Positions 28,446 to 37,855 are shown, counted from the stretch's first letter. The stretch is 64,000 nucleotides of DNA from Solirubrobacter deserti (GCF_003344625.1 NZ_QPKJ02000005.1:62001-126000), one strand, 5' to 3'. A program made the numbers and translations. The notes: a model not told the origin generated them from the letters alone.

Positions 28446-29798
28446 CTATGCCGCCTGGGCGGGTTGCAGGAGCGGGCCGGGGCCGGCGTGCGCGCCGCGG
28501 TTGGTCTGCGGGATGGCGACGCCGAAGCCCGCCTCCTCGCGCTTGGCCTCGATGTAGGCCTCGAACTCCGGCCGGAAGTGCTTGATCATCGACGAGACCG
28601 GCATCGCCATGGCGTCGCCGAGCACGCACAGGCAGTTGCCCATGATCTGGTTGCAGACGGACTCGATGATGTCGAGGTCCATCGGGGTCGCGTCGCCGTT
28701 CTTGATCCGGACGAGCATCTTCTCCGTCCAGTTGCAGCCCTCGCGGCAGGGCGAGCACTTGCCGCAGGACTCGTGGCGGTAGAAGTGCGCCGTCTTGTAA
28801 CAGACGTCAACGATCGAGGTGGAGTCGTCGAAGACGATGATCGCGCCCGAGCCGAGCATCGAGCCGGCCTTGGCGATCGAGTCGAAGTCGTACGGCATCT
28901 CGAGCACTTCCTCGGTGAGCGGCATCACCGGGGAGGACGAGCCGCCCGGGAACCACGCCTTGAACGTGCGGCCCTCGAGCGGGCCGCCGCCGAGGTCGAA
29001 GAGGATGTCCCGGGTCTTCATCCCGAGCTCGATCTCGTAGTTGCCCGGGTACTTGATCTGCCCGGAGATCGAGATCATCTTCGTGCCCGTGGAGGTCTCG
29101 GTGCCGATCTTCGCGTACTCGGCGCCGCCCATGTTCAGGATCACCGGGACGTTCATCAGCGTCTCGACGTTGTTGATCAGCGTCGGGCCCTGGTAGAGGC
29201 CCTGGACGGCCGGGAACGGGGGCTTCAGGCGCGGGTTGCCGCGCTTGCCCTCGAGCGAGTCGAGCAGCGCGGTCTCCTCGCCGCAGATGTAGGCGCCGGC
29301 GCCGCGGTGCACGACCAGGTCGATCGTGTGATCGGAGCCCAGGATGTTCTCGCCCAGGTAGCCGGCCGCGCGGGCCTCGGCCACCGCCGCGTCGAGGATG
29401 TCCGCGACGTAGTCGTACTCGCCGCGGATGAAGATGAAGGACTTCGAGGCGCCGATGCAGTAAGCGCCGATGATGATGCCCTCGATGAGCAGATGCGGGT
29501 TCTTCTGCATCAGCTCGCGGTCCTTGAAGGTCCCGGGCTCGGACTCGTCGGCGTTGCAGACGAGGTACTTGTCCATCGTCCCCTTGGGGATGAAGGACAT
29601 CTTGCGGCCCATCGCGAAGCCGGCGCCGCCGCGGCCACGCACGCCCGACGCGAGCATCTCGTCCAGGACGGCGCTGGGCTCCATCTTCAGGGCCTTGCGC
29701 AGCATCTCGTAGCCACCGCGGCGCTCGTAGACCTCACGGGTGTTGAGGCCGGGCTCGTCGATGTCCTTGAAGAGGATCGTGTCGATGTTCGCGGGCAT
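28446..29798 (-). CDS. nuoF: NADH-quinone oxidoreductase subunit F
   Basis: A 450-residue flavin and NADH-binding subunit. It shows the NADH/FMN glycine-rich GRGGAGFAMGRKM, the FMN-site CNADESEPGTFKDR and the N3 [4Fe-4S] motif ESCGKCSPCREG. It accepts hydride from NADH and passes electrons to NuoE and NuoG. Confidence 0.97.
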   Translation of the reverse strand: MPANIDTILFKDIDEPGLNTREVYERRGGYEMLRKALKMEPSAVLDEMLASGVRGRGGAGFAMGRKMSFIPKGTMDKYLVCNADESEPGTFKDRELMQKNPHLLIEGIIIGAYCIGASKSFIFIRGEYDYVADILDAAVAEARAAGYLGENILGSDHTIDLVVHRGAGAYICGEETALLDSLEGKRGNPRLKPPFPAVQGLYQGPTLINNVETLMNVPVILNMGGAEYAKIGTETSTGTKMISISGQIKYPGNYEIELGMKTRDILFDLGGGPLEGRTFKAWFPGGSSSPVMPLTEEVLEMPYDFDSIAKAGSMLGSGAIIVFDDSTSIVDVCYKTAHFYRHESCGKCSPCREGCNWTEKMLVRIKNGDATPMDLDIIESVCNQIMGNCLCVLGDAMAMPVSSMIKHFRPEFEAYIEAKREEAGFGVAIPQTNRGAHAGPGPLLQPAQAA

Positions 29799-30428
29799 TT
29801 ATCGGTTCCAGTGCTTGGAGGCGGCCTTGCGCTTGGCCAACTGCTTGTCCGGAAGGACTTCGCGGCCTTCCTTGATGTCTGCCTTGATCTGCGCGCAGTC
29901 GTCCTCGGTCAGCGGGCCCACGTAGACCCCGTCGACGGACGCCATCGGCGCGATGTCGCACGCGCCCAGGCACTCGAACGCGCGCACGTTGAAGTCCGGG
30001 TCGCCCTCCATCTCGTCCTTCATCCGCGCGTAGACGCCGTCGGCGCCCAGCAGCGAGCACGAGATGTTGGTGCAGACGTACACGTCGTGCTTGCCCTTGG
30101 GGGTGAGCTCGAACATGTCGTAGAAGGACGCGACGCTGACCATGTAGGCGGGCGTCAGGCGCAGCACGCACGCGGCCTGCTCCATCGCCGTGGGCGACAG
30201 CCAGCCGTGCTCGCGCTGGACGATGAACATCGCCGGGATGGCGGCGCTGCGCACGTCCGGGTACTTGGCCATGAGCGTCTCGATCGCCTCGCGCACGTGG
30301 TCCGGGACGTACGTGGTCGCGGGATCGGGGACGACCGACGGGTCCTTGCTCAGGTCCGCGGCCTCGTCCCAGCCCGGGACGCGCGAGCCGTGCGAGTAGC
30401 GCTTGATCTTGCTCGGATCGATGGCCAT
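29799..30428 (-). CDS. nuoE: NADH-quinone oxidoreductase subunit E
   Basis: A 209-residue thioredoxin-fold [2Fe-2S] (N1a) subunit. Cluster cysteines are in CTNISCSLLGA and AFECLGACDIAPM. The start MAIDPSKI at 30428 overlaps the nuoD stop by one base. Its N-terminal extension (about 45 residues) is longer than in E. coli. Confidence 0.95.
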   Translation of the reverse strand: MAIDPSKIKRYSHGSRVPGWDEAADLSKDPSVVPDPATTYVPDHVREAIETLMAKYPDVRSAAIPAMFIVQREHGWLSPTAMEQAACVLRLTPAYMVSVASFYDMFELTPKGKHDVYVCTNISCSLLGADGVYARMKDEMEGDPDFNVRAFECLGACDIAPMASVDGVYVGPLTEDDCAQIKADIKEGREVLPDKQLAKRKAASKHWNR

Positions 30429-31702
30429 CAGCGATCGATGCCTCCGAGGATCGGGTCCAGCATCGCCAGGCAGGCGATCAGGTCGGCGACGTAGGTGCCT
30501 TCGACCATCGGCTTGAACGCCTGCAGGTTCACGAACGAGGGGTCGCGCATGTGCACGCGTGCCGGCTTGGAGGAGCCGTCGGAGCGCACGAAGCAGCCGA
30601 GCTCGCCGCGCGGGGACTCGATCGGGTAGTAGGCCTCGCCCGGCGGGACGCGGAAGCCCTCGGTCACCAGCTTGAAGTGGTGGATCAGGGCCTCCATCGA
30701 CGTCGCCAGCTCGTGCCGCGGCGGCAGCGCGTACTTGCGGTCGCTGGTGATGTAGTCGCCCTCGGGGAGCCCGTCGACGGCCTGGTCGATGATCCGGACC
30801 GACTCGCGCATCTCGGCCATGCGGATGCGGTAGCGGTCGTAGTTGTCGCCGACCGTGCCGATCGGGATCTTGAAGTCGAAGTGGTCGTAGCTCGAGTAGG
30901 GGTGCGCCTTGCGCAGGTCCCACGGGTTGCCGGCGGCGCGCAGCAGCGGACCCGTCACGCCGTACTGCAGCAGCGTGTCCTTGTCGACGATGTTGGTGCC
31001 GCGCAGGCGCGAGAGCAGCAGCTGGTTGTTGTCGATCAGCTCGGCGTACTGGTCCAGGCGCTTCGGGAAGATCGACGTGAACTTCTTGACGTTGCGGACC
31101 CAGCCGGGCGGGATGTCCTCGGCGACGCCGCCGACCTGGAAGTAGCGCGGGTGCATGCGCTGGCCCGACGACATCTCGAACAGGTCGAGGATGGTGTCGC
31201 GGTCGCGCCAGCCGTAGAAGAAGACGGACATCGCGCCGAGGTCCAGGCCGCCGGTGGCGAGCCACAGCAGGTGGGACGCGATCCGGTTGAGCTCGAGGTG
31301 CGCGACGCGCAGGTACTGCGCGCGCGGCGGGACGTCGATGTCCAGCAGCGTCTCCACGGCGCCGCAGTAGGCCATCGCGTTGAAGTAGTACGACAGGTAG
31401 TCCATCCGCTCGACGAGCGGGATGACCTTCCAGTACGCCTTGTCCTCGCAGTTCTTCTCGATGCCCGTGTGGACGTAGCCGATGACCGGCTTGATGTCCC
31501 GGACGATCTCGCCCTCGAGCGTCGAGATCAGGCGCAGCACGCCGTGCGTGGCGGGGTGGTGCGGCCCGAAGTTGAGGGTCAGCAGCTCCTCGTGCTCGGG
31601 ATGCTCGACGTAGGAGACGTCGTAGGACTGCTCCATCTCCCGGTAGGTCGCACCGGGGATCGCGGACTGTGCGCCGGAGCGCTGCTGCGTGACGTCGCTC
31701 AC
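30428..31702 (-). CDS. nuoD: NADH-quinone oxidoreductase subunit D
   Basis: A 424-residue quinone-site subunit related to hydrogenase large subunits. Landmarks: LNFGPHHPATHGVLRL, GYVHTGIEKNCED and the C-terminal DPILGGIDR. It is separate from nuoC, not fused. I chose the GTG at 31702, which overlaps the TAG of nuoC (TAGTG); the longer frame upstream runs through nuoC. Confidence 0.96.
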   Translation of the reverse strand: MSDVTQQRSGAQSAIPGATYREMEQSYDVSYVEHPEHEELLTLNFGPHHPATHGVLRLISTLEGEIVRDIKPVIGYVHTGIEKNCEDKAYWKVIPLVERMDYLSYYFNAMAYCGAVETLLDIDVPPRAQYLRVAHLELNRIASHLLWLATGGLDLGAMSVFFYGWRDRDTILDLFEMSSGQRMHPRYFQVGGVAEDIPPGWVRNVKKFTSIFPKRLDQYAELIDNNQLLLSRLRGTNIVDKDTLLQYGVTGPLLRAAGNPWDLRKAHPYSSYDHFDFKIPIGTVGDNYDRYRIRMAEMRESVRIIDQAVDGLPEGDYITSDRKYALPPRHELATSMEALIHHFKLVTEGFRVPPGEAYYPIESPRGELGCFVRSDGSSKPARVHMRDPSFVNLQAFKPMVEGTYVADLIACLAMLDPILGGIDR

Positions 31703-32211
31703 TACTGCCACCACCCGGGAAGACGCGGCTCGTTGTGGGTGAAGAGGATCGCCTCGCCGCCCATCGGGAAGTCGCGGCGCTGGGGGAAGCCCTCGTAGTC
31801 CTCGGGCATCAGGATGCGGCGCAGGTCCGGATGGTCGTCGAAGATCACGCCGAACATGTCGTAGACCTCGCGCTCCTGATGGTTCGCGGTCGGCCACGCG
31901 TCGGTGACGGAGGGGACGTGCGGCTCGTCGAGCGGGACGCGCACCTTGACGGTGAGGCGGTCCACCTCGTGCATGTCCAGCATCTCGTAGTGGACGCCGA
32001 GCCGCGGCTCCTCGGGGAAGTAGTCCACGCCGTGCACGGACGCGAGGAAGTTGAAGCCCTTCGTGCGCAGCCACTCCAGCGTCTCGCGGATCGAGCCCGC
32101 GGTGACGGTGATCGCGGCCTTGTCGCGGAAGTGGTTGGTGTCCAGCACCGAGTCCGCGTCGCGCTCGCGCAGTTCCTGGGCGATCAGCTCCAGGCCGGTG
32201 GCGTCAGGCAC
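31702..32211 (-). CDS. nuoC: NADH-quinone oxidoreductase subunit C
   Basis: A 169-residue peripheral subunit of the 30-kDa family, identified by [35 protein letters not shown] sequence ([19 protein letters not shown]). It overlaps nuoB by 8 bp upstream and nuoD by one base downstream. Confidence 0.95.
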   Translation of the reverse strand: MPDATGLELIAQELRERDADSVLDTNHFRDKAAITVTAGSIRETLEWLRTKGFNFLASVHGVDYFPEEPRLGVHYEMLDMHEVDRLTVKVRVPLDEPHVPSVTDAWPTANHQEREVYDMFGVIFDDHPDLRRILMPEDYEGFPQRRDFPMGGEAILFTHNEPRLPGWWQ

Positions 32212-32887
32212 TGGTGCCCGTCCTGCCGAGGGCGCCCGCGACGTTGACCGCGTTGGGGTCGACCGCGATCTCCTCCGGGTCGAACTCCTCGGTGCCCTTG
32301 CCGCCGTAGCGGGTGCGCCAGCCCTGGTCGGGCTTGGCCAGGATCATGTTGCGGAGCTTGAGGATCCCGTACATCAGCGACTCCGGCCGGGGCGGGCAGC
32401 CCGGGATGTGGAGGTCCACCGGCAGGAACTTGTCGGCCGGCACGATCGCGTAGTTGTTGAAGACGCCCGTCGACGAGCTGCACGCGCCCATCGCGATCGC
32501 CCACTTGGGCTCGAGCATCTGGTCGTACACACGGCGCACGACCGGCGCCATCTTGATCGAGACCCGGCCCGAGATGATCATCAGGTCGGCCTGGCGCGGG
32601 GAGGCGCGGAAGGCCTCGAAGCCGAAGCGCGCGACGTCGTAGCGCGGGCTGACCATGGCCATCATCTCGATCGCGCAGCACGCGAGGCCGAACGTGGCGG
32701 GCATGAACGCGTTGCCGCGGGCCCAGTTGCCGGCCTTCTCGAGCGTCGTCGTGAGCAGCCGCTCCTCGACGTAGTCCTGGAGCTCCTGGCCTTCGAGCTC
32801 GTTGTTGAGCATGCGGCGGGCAGAGAGCTGGCGCGAGCGGAACTCGCCCTTGTCGCCGCTACCCAGCTGCTGGCGAACTATTTCCAT
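32204..32887 (-). CDS. nuoB: NADH-quinone oxidoreductase subunit B
   Basis: A 227-residue subunit that holds cluster N2, the last iron-sulfur centre before quinone. Cluster cysteines are in [21 protein letters not shown] and IPGCPPRPE. The ATG at 32887 (MEIVRQ) was preferred to the GTG at 32908 because AGAGGTG sits about 8 bases upstream. It overlaps the end of nuoA by 10 bp. Confidence 0.95.
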   Translation of the reverse strand: MEIVRQQLGSGDKGEFRSRQLSARRMLNNELEGQELQDYVEERLLTTTLEKAGNWARGNAFMPATFGLACCAIEMMAMVSPRYDVARFGFEAFRASPRQADLMIISGRVSIKMAPVVRRVYDQMLEPKWAIAMGACSSSTGVFNNYAIVPADKFLPVDLHIPGCPPRPESLMYGILKLRNMILAKPDQGWRTRYGGKGTEEFDPEEIAVDPNAVNVAGALGRTGTSA

Positions 32888-33258
32888 TCCAGAGCACCTC
32901 TGCGCCACACGTAGATGAAGGCGACGAACAGCAGGACGATGAAGACCGAGATCTCGATCAGGGCGAACGTCCCGAAGGCCTTCAGCTGCATCGCCACCGG
33001 GAACAGGAAGATCGTCTCGATGTCGAACAGGATGAAGAGCATCGCGACGAGGTAGAAGGAGATGCCGAAGCGCATCGTCTTCTTGACCTCGGAGGGCAGC
33101 CCGCTCTCATAGGGCTCGGCAGTGGCCCGGCGCGCGTGCTTCGGCTTGGGGCCGAGCACGCTGTTCAGCGACGCGAAGACAGCGCCCAGGCCGATGCCAA
33201 GGACCACGAAGACGATCGCCGGCAGGTACGCGCGGATCACGTCTTGGATTTGTAGCAC
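32878..33258 (-). CDS. nuoA: NADH-quinone oxidoreductase subunit A
   Basis: A 126-residue, three-helix membrane subunit and the first gene of the complex I operon. Diagnostic segments are EPYESGLP and [23 protein letters not shown] start (33258). The intergenic region upstream should hold the operon promoter. Confidence 0.95.
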   Translation of the reverse strand: MLQIQDVIRAYLPAIVFVVLGIGLGAVFASLNSVLGPKPKHARRATAEPYESGLPSEVKKTMRFGISFYLVAMLFILFDIETIFLFPVAMQLKAFGTFALIEISVFIVLLFVAFIYVWRRGALEWK

Positions 33259-33377
33259 CTTGTGCGCCGGTGTTACTTAGTTACAAAGCGCACCTAAAGA
33301 CCTACCGGAATGGTCGGAATAGAGCCAAATCTAACGGGTGTGGCCGTGGCGTGCGTGGTGGGTCGCGGGGGTCAGCG
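33259..33377 (-). promoter_or_regulatory. Leader/promoter region of the nuo operon
   Basis: This 119-bp stretch before nuoA is noticeably more AT-rich than its surroundings. On the minus strand it contains TTGGCT and TAGGTC separated by 18 bp, and repeated ATTCCG words. None is close to consensus, so the exact promoter cannot be assigned. Confidence 0.3.
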
Positions 33378-33396
33378 CGCTCAAACCCGTTGAGCG
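33378..33396 (-). terminator. Terminator-like stem after the 33433 gene
   Basis: A 7-bp stem CGCTCAA/TTGAGCG with loop ACCCG lies 37 bp beyond the stop of the minus-strand gene at 33433. It would insulate nuo from the upstream genes. Confidence 0.45.
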
Positions 33397-33432
33397 GTCA
33401 GCTATACGACGGCGAATCTGGCGCCGGCCGGC

Positions 33433-33873
33433 TCAGAACCAGAGCTGCGCTCGTGCCACCAGCGTGGCCACGACGCCGGCTGACGTGGCCATGATCGCCA
33501 GCTCGCGCCGGAGGATCGCGCTGACGAGCGCCTGCTGCTCGATCTGCGGGAGCTTCGCCACGTCTTTGCCGCTTTCCAGCCCGCGTTGCTCGAGGAACGT
33601 CGGGGTGGTCACGATCCGCAGCTGCTCGGCGAGGAAGCTCACGGCGACCGGGGTGAGCGCGTAGACGAGGTGCAACCGCGGGAGGTCGCGGCCCTCGAGC
33701 AGGAGCACGGAGCCGATCACGGCGGAGACGATCACGAGCGCCTGGCCTGCGCGCAGCGTCCACCAGAACGCCTTCGGGTTGGCCCAGAACGCCCAGGCGA
33801 TCGCGCCGATCACGCACGCGATCGCGTTCGCGCCCACCGTGGCGCCACCGACCCAGACGTGGATGTCCCTCAT
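33433..33873 (-). CDS. Membrane protein of unknown function
   Basis: A 146-residue protein with four predicted membrane helices. The N-terminal MRDIHVWVGGATVGANAIA and FWANPKAFWWTLRAGQ suggest a small integral protein. No family is recognised with confidence. Its ATG at 33873 overlaps the stop of the flavin-reductase gene (ATGA), so it is probably cotranslated with it. Confidence 0.65.
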   Translation of the reverse strand: MRDIHVWVGGATVGANAIACVIGAIAWAFWANPKAFWWTLRAGQALVIVSAVIGSVLLLEGRDLPRLHLVYALTPVAVSFLAEQLRIVTTPTFLEQRGLESGKDVAKLPQIEQQALVSAILRRELAIMATSAGVVATLVARAQLWF

Positions 33874-34340
33874 CGGTACTCGCCCCGGTACCAGATCAGC
33901 GGGTCGCGCTCGGCGGCCTTCTCGGCGGCGATCACGGCGCCGAGCCCGATCGTGTGGTCGCCGCCCGGAATCAGCTGCTCGAGCGTGCATCCGACCCAGG
34001 CGAGCGTCCCCTCGATGACCGGGATGCCCTCGTGCACGGTGTGTTGCACGCCCGCGAACTTCTCGGACTCCTCGACCTTGGAGGCGAACAGGCGGGCGAG
34101 CTCCTGCTGGCCGGCGGCCAGCACGTTGATGCCGAAACGGCGCTGCTCGCGCACCACGCGCAGCGTCCGCGCGCCGTTGTCGAAGCACACGAGCGCGAGC
34201 AGCGGGTCCAGCGAGAGCGAGCAGACGGCGTTGGCCGTCATGCCGACCGGGCCGTCGGGGCCGGTCGCCGTCACCACGGTGACGCCCGTGGCGAAGTGGC
34301 CCATCACGTCGCGGAAGCGCTGGGGCTCGACGACCTTCAT
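33870..34340 (-). CDS. Flavin reductase family protein
   Basis: A 156-residue FMN-binding split-barrel protein of the flavin reductase-like kind: FATGVTVVTATGPDGPVGMTANAVCSLSLDPLLALVCF covers the typical flavin site (see GMTANAVCSLSLDPPL-like core), and GDHTIGLGAV is near the C-terminus. Such enzymes supply reduced flavin to partner monooxygenases. No partner is nearby. It overlaps both neighbours by four bases, making a three-gene unit with the cupredoxin and the membrane protein. Confidence 0.85.
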   Translation of the reverse strand: MKVVEPQRFRDVMGHFATGVTVVTATGPDGPVGMTANAVCSLSLDPLLALVCFDNGARTLRVVREQRRFGINVLAAGQQELARLFASKVEESEKFAGVQHTVHEGIPVIEGTLAWVGCTLEQLIPGGDHTIGLGAVIAAEKAAERDPLIWYRGEYR

Positions 34341-34711
34341 CCGACCTTCAGCGACCCGTTCAAGCCGAGCTCCTCGTGGTTGGCCAGCACGCAGTAGATC
34401 GTGTAGGTGCCTGGCCCCGGCTTGAAGGTGCGGGTCTCCGACGCGCCCGGCCGGGTGAAGTCGAACGCGAGGATGTTTCTGCTCGCGCCGCGGATTCGCA
34501 GCGAATGTCCCAGGCGGCCGCGGTTGATGACGGTCATGGTGAGACGCTTCCCTTTCGGGACGCGCAGCTGCTGCGGGCGGACCAGGTAGTCGTCGACCGC
34601 GACGGTGAAGCTCGTGCCGCGCTCGCGGACGGGCTCGCCGCCGTCGCCGCAGCCGGCGAGGGTGAGCGCGATCGCGACGAGCACGAGTGGGGTAAGAGTC
34701 CGCAGACGCAT
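34337..34711 (-). CDS. Cupredoxin-like lipoprotein with Leu at the axial position
   Basis: A 124-residue lipoprotein: signal peptide with lipobox LAGC (C21), then one cupredoxin domain. Copper ligands H69, C107 and H112 are in HSLRI and YCVLANHEELG. The position ten after the cysteine, where type 1 sites normally have an axial Met, is L117. In other proteins axial Leu raises the redox potential. It is expected on the outer face of the membrane, and a lipoprotein cytochrome c is divergently transcribed 24 bp away. ATGA overlap with the flavin reductase gene. Confidence 0.8.
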   Translation of the reverse strand: MRLRTLTPLVLVAIALTLAGCGDGGEPVRERGTSFTVAVDDYLVRPQQLRVPKGKRLTMTVINRGRLGHSLRIRGASRNILAFDFTRPGASETRTFKPGPGTYTIYCVLANHEELGLNGSLKVG

Positions 34712-34735
34712 CTCTCCCCTATGCTGTCGCACCCG

Positions 34736-35149
34736 ATGAAGAGGTTCCGCCGCGCCCTGCTGCTCGCCACCGTTCTCGCCGCGACCGCCGGCGGTGTCTC
34801 CGCTTGCGGCCAGGAGGGGATCAGCGTTCCCTCCGATCAGTCGGCGGCCGCGGACATCTTCAAGGAGAACTGCTCGGGCTGCCACACCCTCAGCGTGGCG
34901 GGGACGCAGGGCTCCACGACGAACATCCGGACCCGTGAGTACAAGGACGGGCCGAACTTCGACCAGCGCCACGTGTCGGTGAACTGCGCCTTGTACGCAA
35001 TCCGCAACGGCGGCTTCTCGTCCGGCCCGATGCCGCAGAACATCATCACCGGCGAGGATGCGCGGATGGTCGCCGAGTTCCTCGAGAAGTATTCCAAGCC
35101 GGAGGTCGTCGGCGGCGGCTCCGGCCAGGACTGCCCCGCCACCGAGTAG
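34736..35149 (+). CDS. Lipoprotein c-type cytochrome
   Basis: A 137-residue protein with a lipoprotein signal (VSAC, lipid cysteine C24) and one haem-binding motif CSGCH at 46-50. Candidate axial Met lies in GPMPQN. The fold looks like a class I monohaem cytochrome. An ATG at 34721 is an alternative start, but 34736 begins the signal peptide. It probably carries electrons at the membrane surface, perhaps with the divergent cupredoxin. serS follows after 9 bp. Confidence 0.85.
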   Translation: MKRFRRALLLATVLAATAGGVSACGQEGISVPSDQSAAADIFKENCSGCHTLSVAGTQGSTTNIRTREYKDGPNFDQRHVSVNCALYAIRNGGFSSGPMPQNIITGEDARMVAEFLEKYSKPEVVGGGSGQDCPATE

Positions 35150-35158
35150 AACCTGGCG

Positions 35159-36391
35159 ATGCTGGACCTGCGGGCGATCAGCCGTGATCCCGAGCCGGCG
35201 ATTGCCGCGCTCGCCCGCCGCAAGGACGGTTCCGACGACCGCCTGCGCGCCGCCTTGGCCGCCCGGGAGCGCCTGAACGCCATCCGGCCGGAGCTGGAGG
35301 CCGCGCAGGCCGAGCGCAACGCCGGCGCGAAGGCGATCGGCGACGCCAAGCGCACCGGCGCCGACGCGTCCGAGGCGATCGCGGCCATGCAGGCCGTCAG
35401 CGCCAGGGTGAAGGAGCTCGAGCCCGAGAAGGACCGGCTCGAGGAGGAGCTCAACCAGCTCGCCACCTCGCTCCCGAACCTCACCGACCCGTCCGCGGCC
35501 GACGAGGACACCGCACTGCGCGAATGGGGCGAGCGCGCCGAGTCCGGCAAGGACCACCTCGAGCTGGCCGGCGCCATGATCGACATGGAGGCGGGCTCCA
35601 AGACGTCCGGCTCGCGGTTCGCGTACCTGAAGGGCGACCTCGTGTTCCTCGAGCTGGCGCTCGTGCGCTGGACGCTGGAGAAGCTGCGCGGGCACGGCTT
35701 CGAGCCCGTGATCCCGCCGGTGCTGGTCAAGGAGGACGCGCTGTTCGGCACGGGCTTCCTGCCGGACACCGAGCAGCAGATCTACCGCCTGGCCGACGAT
35801 CCGCTGTACCTGTCGGGCACGTCGGAAGTGGCGCTCGCGTCGCTGCACGCGGGCCAGATCATGGACGAGGTCCCGCGCCGCTACGCGGGCTTCTCGCCCT
35901 GCTTCCGGCGCGAGGCGGGCGCCGCCGGCAAGGACACGCGCGGCATCTTCCGCGTGCACCAGTTCGACAAGGTCGAGATGTTCTCGTTCGTGGAGCCGCA
36001 GGACTCCGCCGCGGAGCACGACCGCCTGCTCGCGATCGAGGAGGAGATCTGGCAGGGCCTGCAGATCCCGTACCGCGTCGTCAACATCGCCGTCGACGAC
36101 CTCGGGAGCTCGGCCGCCAAGAAGTACGACATCGAGGCCTGGCTGCCGTCGCAGCAGAAGTTCCGCGAGGTGACCTCGACCTCGAACACGACCGACTTCC
36201 AGGCGCGCCGGCTGGACATCCGTTACCGGCCCGGCGGCGGCAAGCCCGCCCACGTGCACACGCTCAACGGGACCGCGGTGGCCGTCAGCCGCGCGCTGAT
36301 CGCGCTGATGGAGAACCACCAGACCGAGGACGGCGGGGTCGAGATCCCGCAGGTGCTGCAGGATTGGGGCGCCCCTGCGCGCCTGGGTTGA
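35159..36391 (+). CDS. serS: Serine-tRNA ligase
   Basis: A 410-residue class II aminoacyl-tRNA synthetase. The N-terminal long coiled coil (about 25-100) binds the variable arm of tRNA-Ser. Motif 2 region is FSPCFRREAGAAGKDTRGIFRVHQF, with motif 3 in GTAVAVSRALIALMENHQ. Normal length. It charges the two tRNA-Ser genes found later in the window. The 3' end overlaps the next gene's likely start. Confidence 0.97.
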   Translation: MLDLRAISRDPEPAIAALARRKDGSDDRLRAALAARERLNAIRPELEAAQAERNAGAKAIGDAKRTGADASEAIAAMQAVSARVKELEPEKDRLEEELNQLATSLPNLTDPSAADEDTALREWGERAESGKDHLELAGAMIDMEAGSKTSGSRFAYLKGDLVFLELALVRWTLEKLRGHGFEPVIPPVLVKEDALFGTGFLPDTEQQIYRLADDPLYLSGTSEVALASLHAGQIMDEVPRRYAGFSPCFRREAGAAGKDTRGIFRVHQFDKVEMFSFVEPQDSAAEHDRLLAIEEEIWQGLQIPYRVVNIAVDDLGSSAAKKYDIEAWLPSQQKFREVTSTSNTTDFQARRLDIRYRPGGGKPAHVHTLNGTAVAVSRALIALMENHQTEDGGVEIPQVLQDWGAPARLG

Positions 36392-37106
36392 CCTCGAGGG
36401 CGCGGCGAACGTCCGCGACGTCGGCGGGCTGCCCGTCGAGGGCGGCGGCGTCACCGCCTCGGGCGTGCTCATCCGCAGCGACAACCTGCAGGGCCTGAGC
36501 GCCGCGGACATCGTCCGGCTCGTCGACGAGCTCGGCGTCGGCGTCGTCGTCGACCTGCGCACGGCGTACGAGATCGACCGCGAGGGCCCGGGCCCGCTCG
36601 TGGCCGACGGCCGCGTGGAGATCCGGCACCGCGACCTCTACTTCGACCAGCCCGAGCGCGGCAAGGTGGTGTTCGGCGCCGACGACGAGCTGCCGTTCGT
36701 GAACTACTACCTGCGCTACCTCGACCACCGGCCGGACTCCGTGCTCGCCGCGCTGAACGACATCGCCGAAGGGCCGGGCGCCGTGCTGGTGCACTGCGCG
36801 GCGGGCAAGGACCGCACGGGCATGATCGTCGCGCTCGCCCTGTCCGCCGTCGGCGTCGAGCGGGACGCGATCGTCGCCGACTACGTCGCCACCGCTGAGC
36901 GCATCACGCCGATCATGGCCCGCCTGCGCGCCTCCGAGACCTACCGCGCCGACCTCGAGCCCTACACCGACGCGTCCCGCGCCCCGCGCGCCGACGTGAT
37001 GGAGTCGGTCCTCGCCGCGCTCGACGAGCACCACGGCGGCGCGGCGGGCTGGCTCGCGGAGCAGGGCTTCGACCCCGCTCCGCTGCGCGCACGGCTGCTG
37101 GGTTAG
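36375..37106 (+). CDS. Tyrosine-protein phosphatase (Y_phosphatase3), non-canonical start
   Basis: A 243-residue phosphatase with the active-site loop VHCAAGKDRTG (Cys nucleophile, Arg in the P-loop). The conserved N-terminal family block LEGAANVRDVGGLPVEGG lies upstream of the first ATG/GTG/TTG in frame (GTG 36465), so a start there would remove it. The only plausible upstream codon is CTG at 36375, which overlaps serS by 17 bp and implies translational coupling. Likely role: dephosphorylation of tyrosine or of phospholipid-like substrates. Confidence 0.75.
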   Translation: MRAWVDLEGAANVRDVGGLPVEGGGVTASGVLIRSDNLQGLSAADIVRLVDELGVGVVVDLRTAYEIDREGPGPLVADGRVEIRHRDLYFDQPERGKVVFGADDELPFVNYYLRYLDHRPDSVLAALNDIAEGPGAVLVHCAAGKDRTGMIVALALSAVGVERDAIVADYVATAERITPIMARLRASETYRADLEPYTDASRAPRADVMESVLAALDEHHGGAAGWLAEQGFDPAPLRARLLG

Positions 37107-37855
37107 GCGAGGGCGAAGACGCGGGTCGGCGACCCGGTGCCGCCGACGAGCTTGAGGGGCGCGATCACCGCGATCGCCCCCTGCGGCGGCAGCTCGGCCA
37201 GGTTCGCGAGCTGGGTGAGCCCGTACTTGCCGGCGCCGAGCAGCAGGTGGTGGACGGGAAACGCCGGGTCGAAGGAGTGGGCGAGGCCCGCGTCGGTGCC
37301 GACGGTCTCGCAGCCGAAGCCGACGATCGGCGCCCGCTCGGCGAGGTAGCGCGCGGCGTCGACGTCCGGGCCGGGCGTCTCGCCGCCGTTGAGGAACGCG
37401 GCCTGGTCGTGCGCGCGGGCATCCCAGCCCGTGCGCAGGAACAGCCAGCCGCCGTCGGGCAGCGCGCCATGCTCGTTCTCCCACGCCTGGATGTCCTCGA
37501 CCGTGAGCAGGTAGTTGGGGTCGCTGCTCGCCTCGGCGGACTTGTCGATCACCGCGCAGGGCGCGACGAGCTTCTCGGGAGGTGCGCTCGCGACGTCCTC
37601 GAGGTCGCGACCCGTGACCCAGTGGATCGGCGCGTCGAAGTGCGTGCCGACGTGCTCGCCGACGGTGAGCGTCTTCCACGCCCACGCGGGGCCGGCGTCG
37701 TCGTACTCGCTGATCGTCTCGCGGCTCAGCCCGGGCGTGTTCGCGAACGGCGGCGGGAGCTGCAGCACGGGCGTGCTCTCGCTCAACGGCTGCGTGAGAT
37801 CGACGACGCGGGTCGCGCCGCTCGCCAGCGCGGCGGCGAGTTCTTCAGTGGCCAC
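37103..37855 (-). CDS. Cyclase-family (kynurenine formamidase-like) hydrolase
   Basis: A 250-residue metal-dependent hydrolase of the cyclase/KynB fold, with metal-ligand motif HVGTHFDAPIH and additional ligands near the C-terminus (HHLLLGAGKYG). Family members hydrolyse formylkynurenine, isatin and related amides or lactones. I chose the GTG at 37855 for the GAGGAGG 8 bases upstream. It overlaps the ThDP enzyme gene by 11 bp, so the two probably act in one pathway. It is convergent with the phosphatase gene, overlapping by four bases. Confidence 0.82.
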   Translation of the reverse strand: MATEELAAALASGATRVVDLTQPLSESTPVLQLPPPFANTPGLSRETISEYDDAGPAWAWKTLTVGEHVGTHFDAPIHWVTGRDLEDVASAPPEKLVAPCAVIDKSAEASSDPNYLLTVEDIQAWENEHGALPDGGWLFLRTGWDARAHDQAAFLNGGETPGPDVDAARYLAERAPIVGFGCETVGTDAGLAHSFDPAFPVHHLLLGAGKYGLTQLANLAELPPQGAIAVIAPLKLVGGTGSPTRVFALA

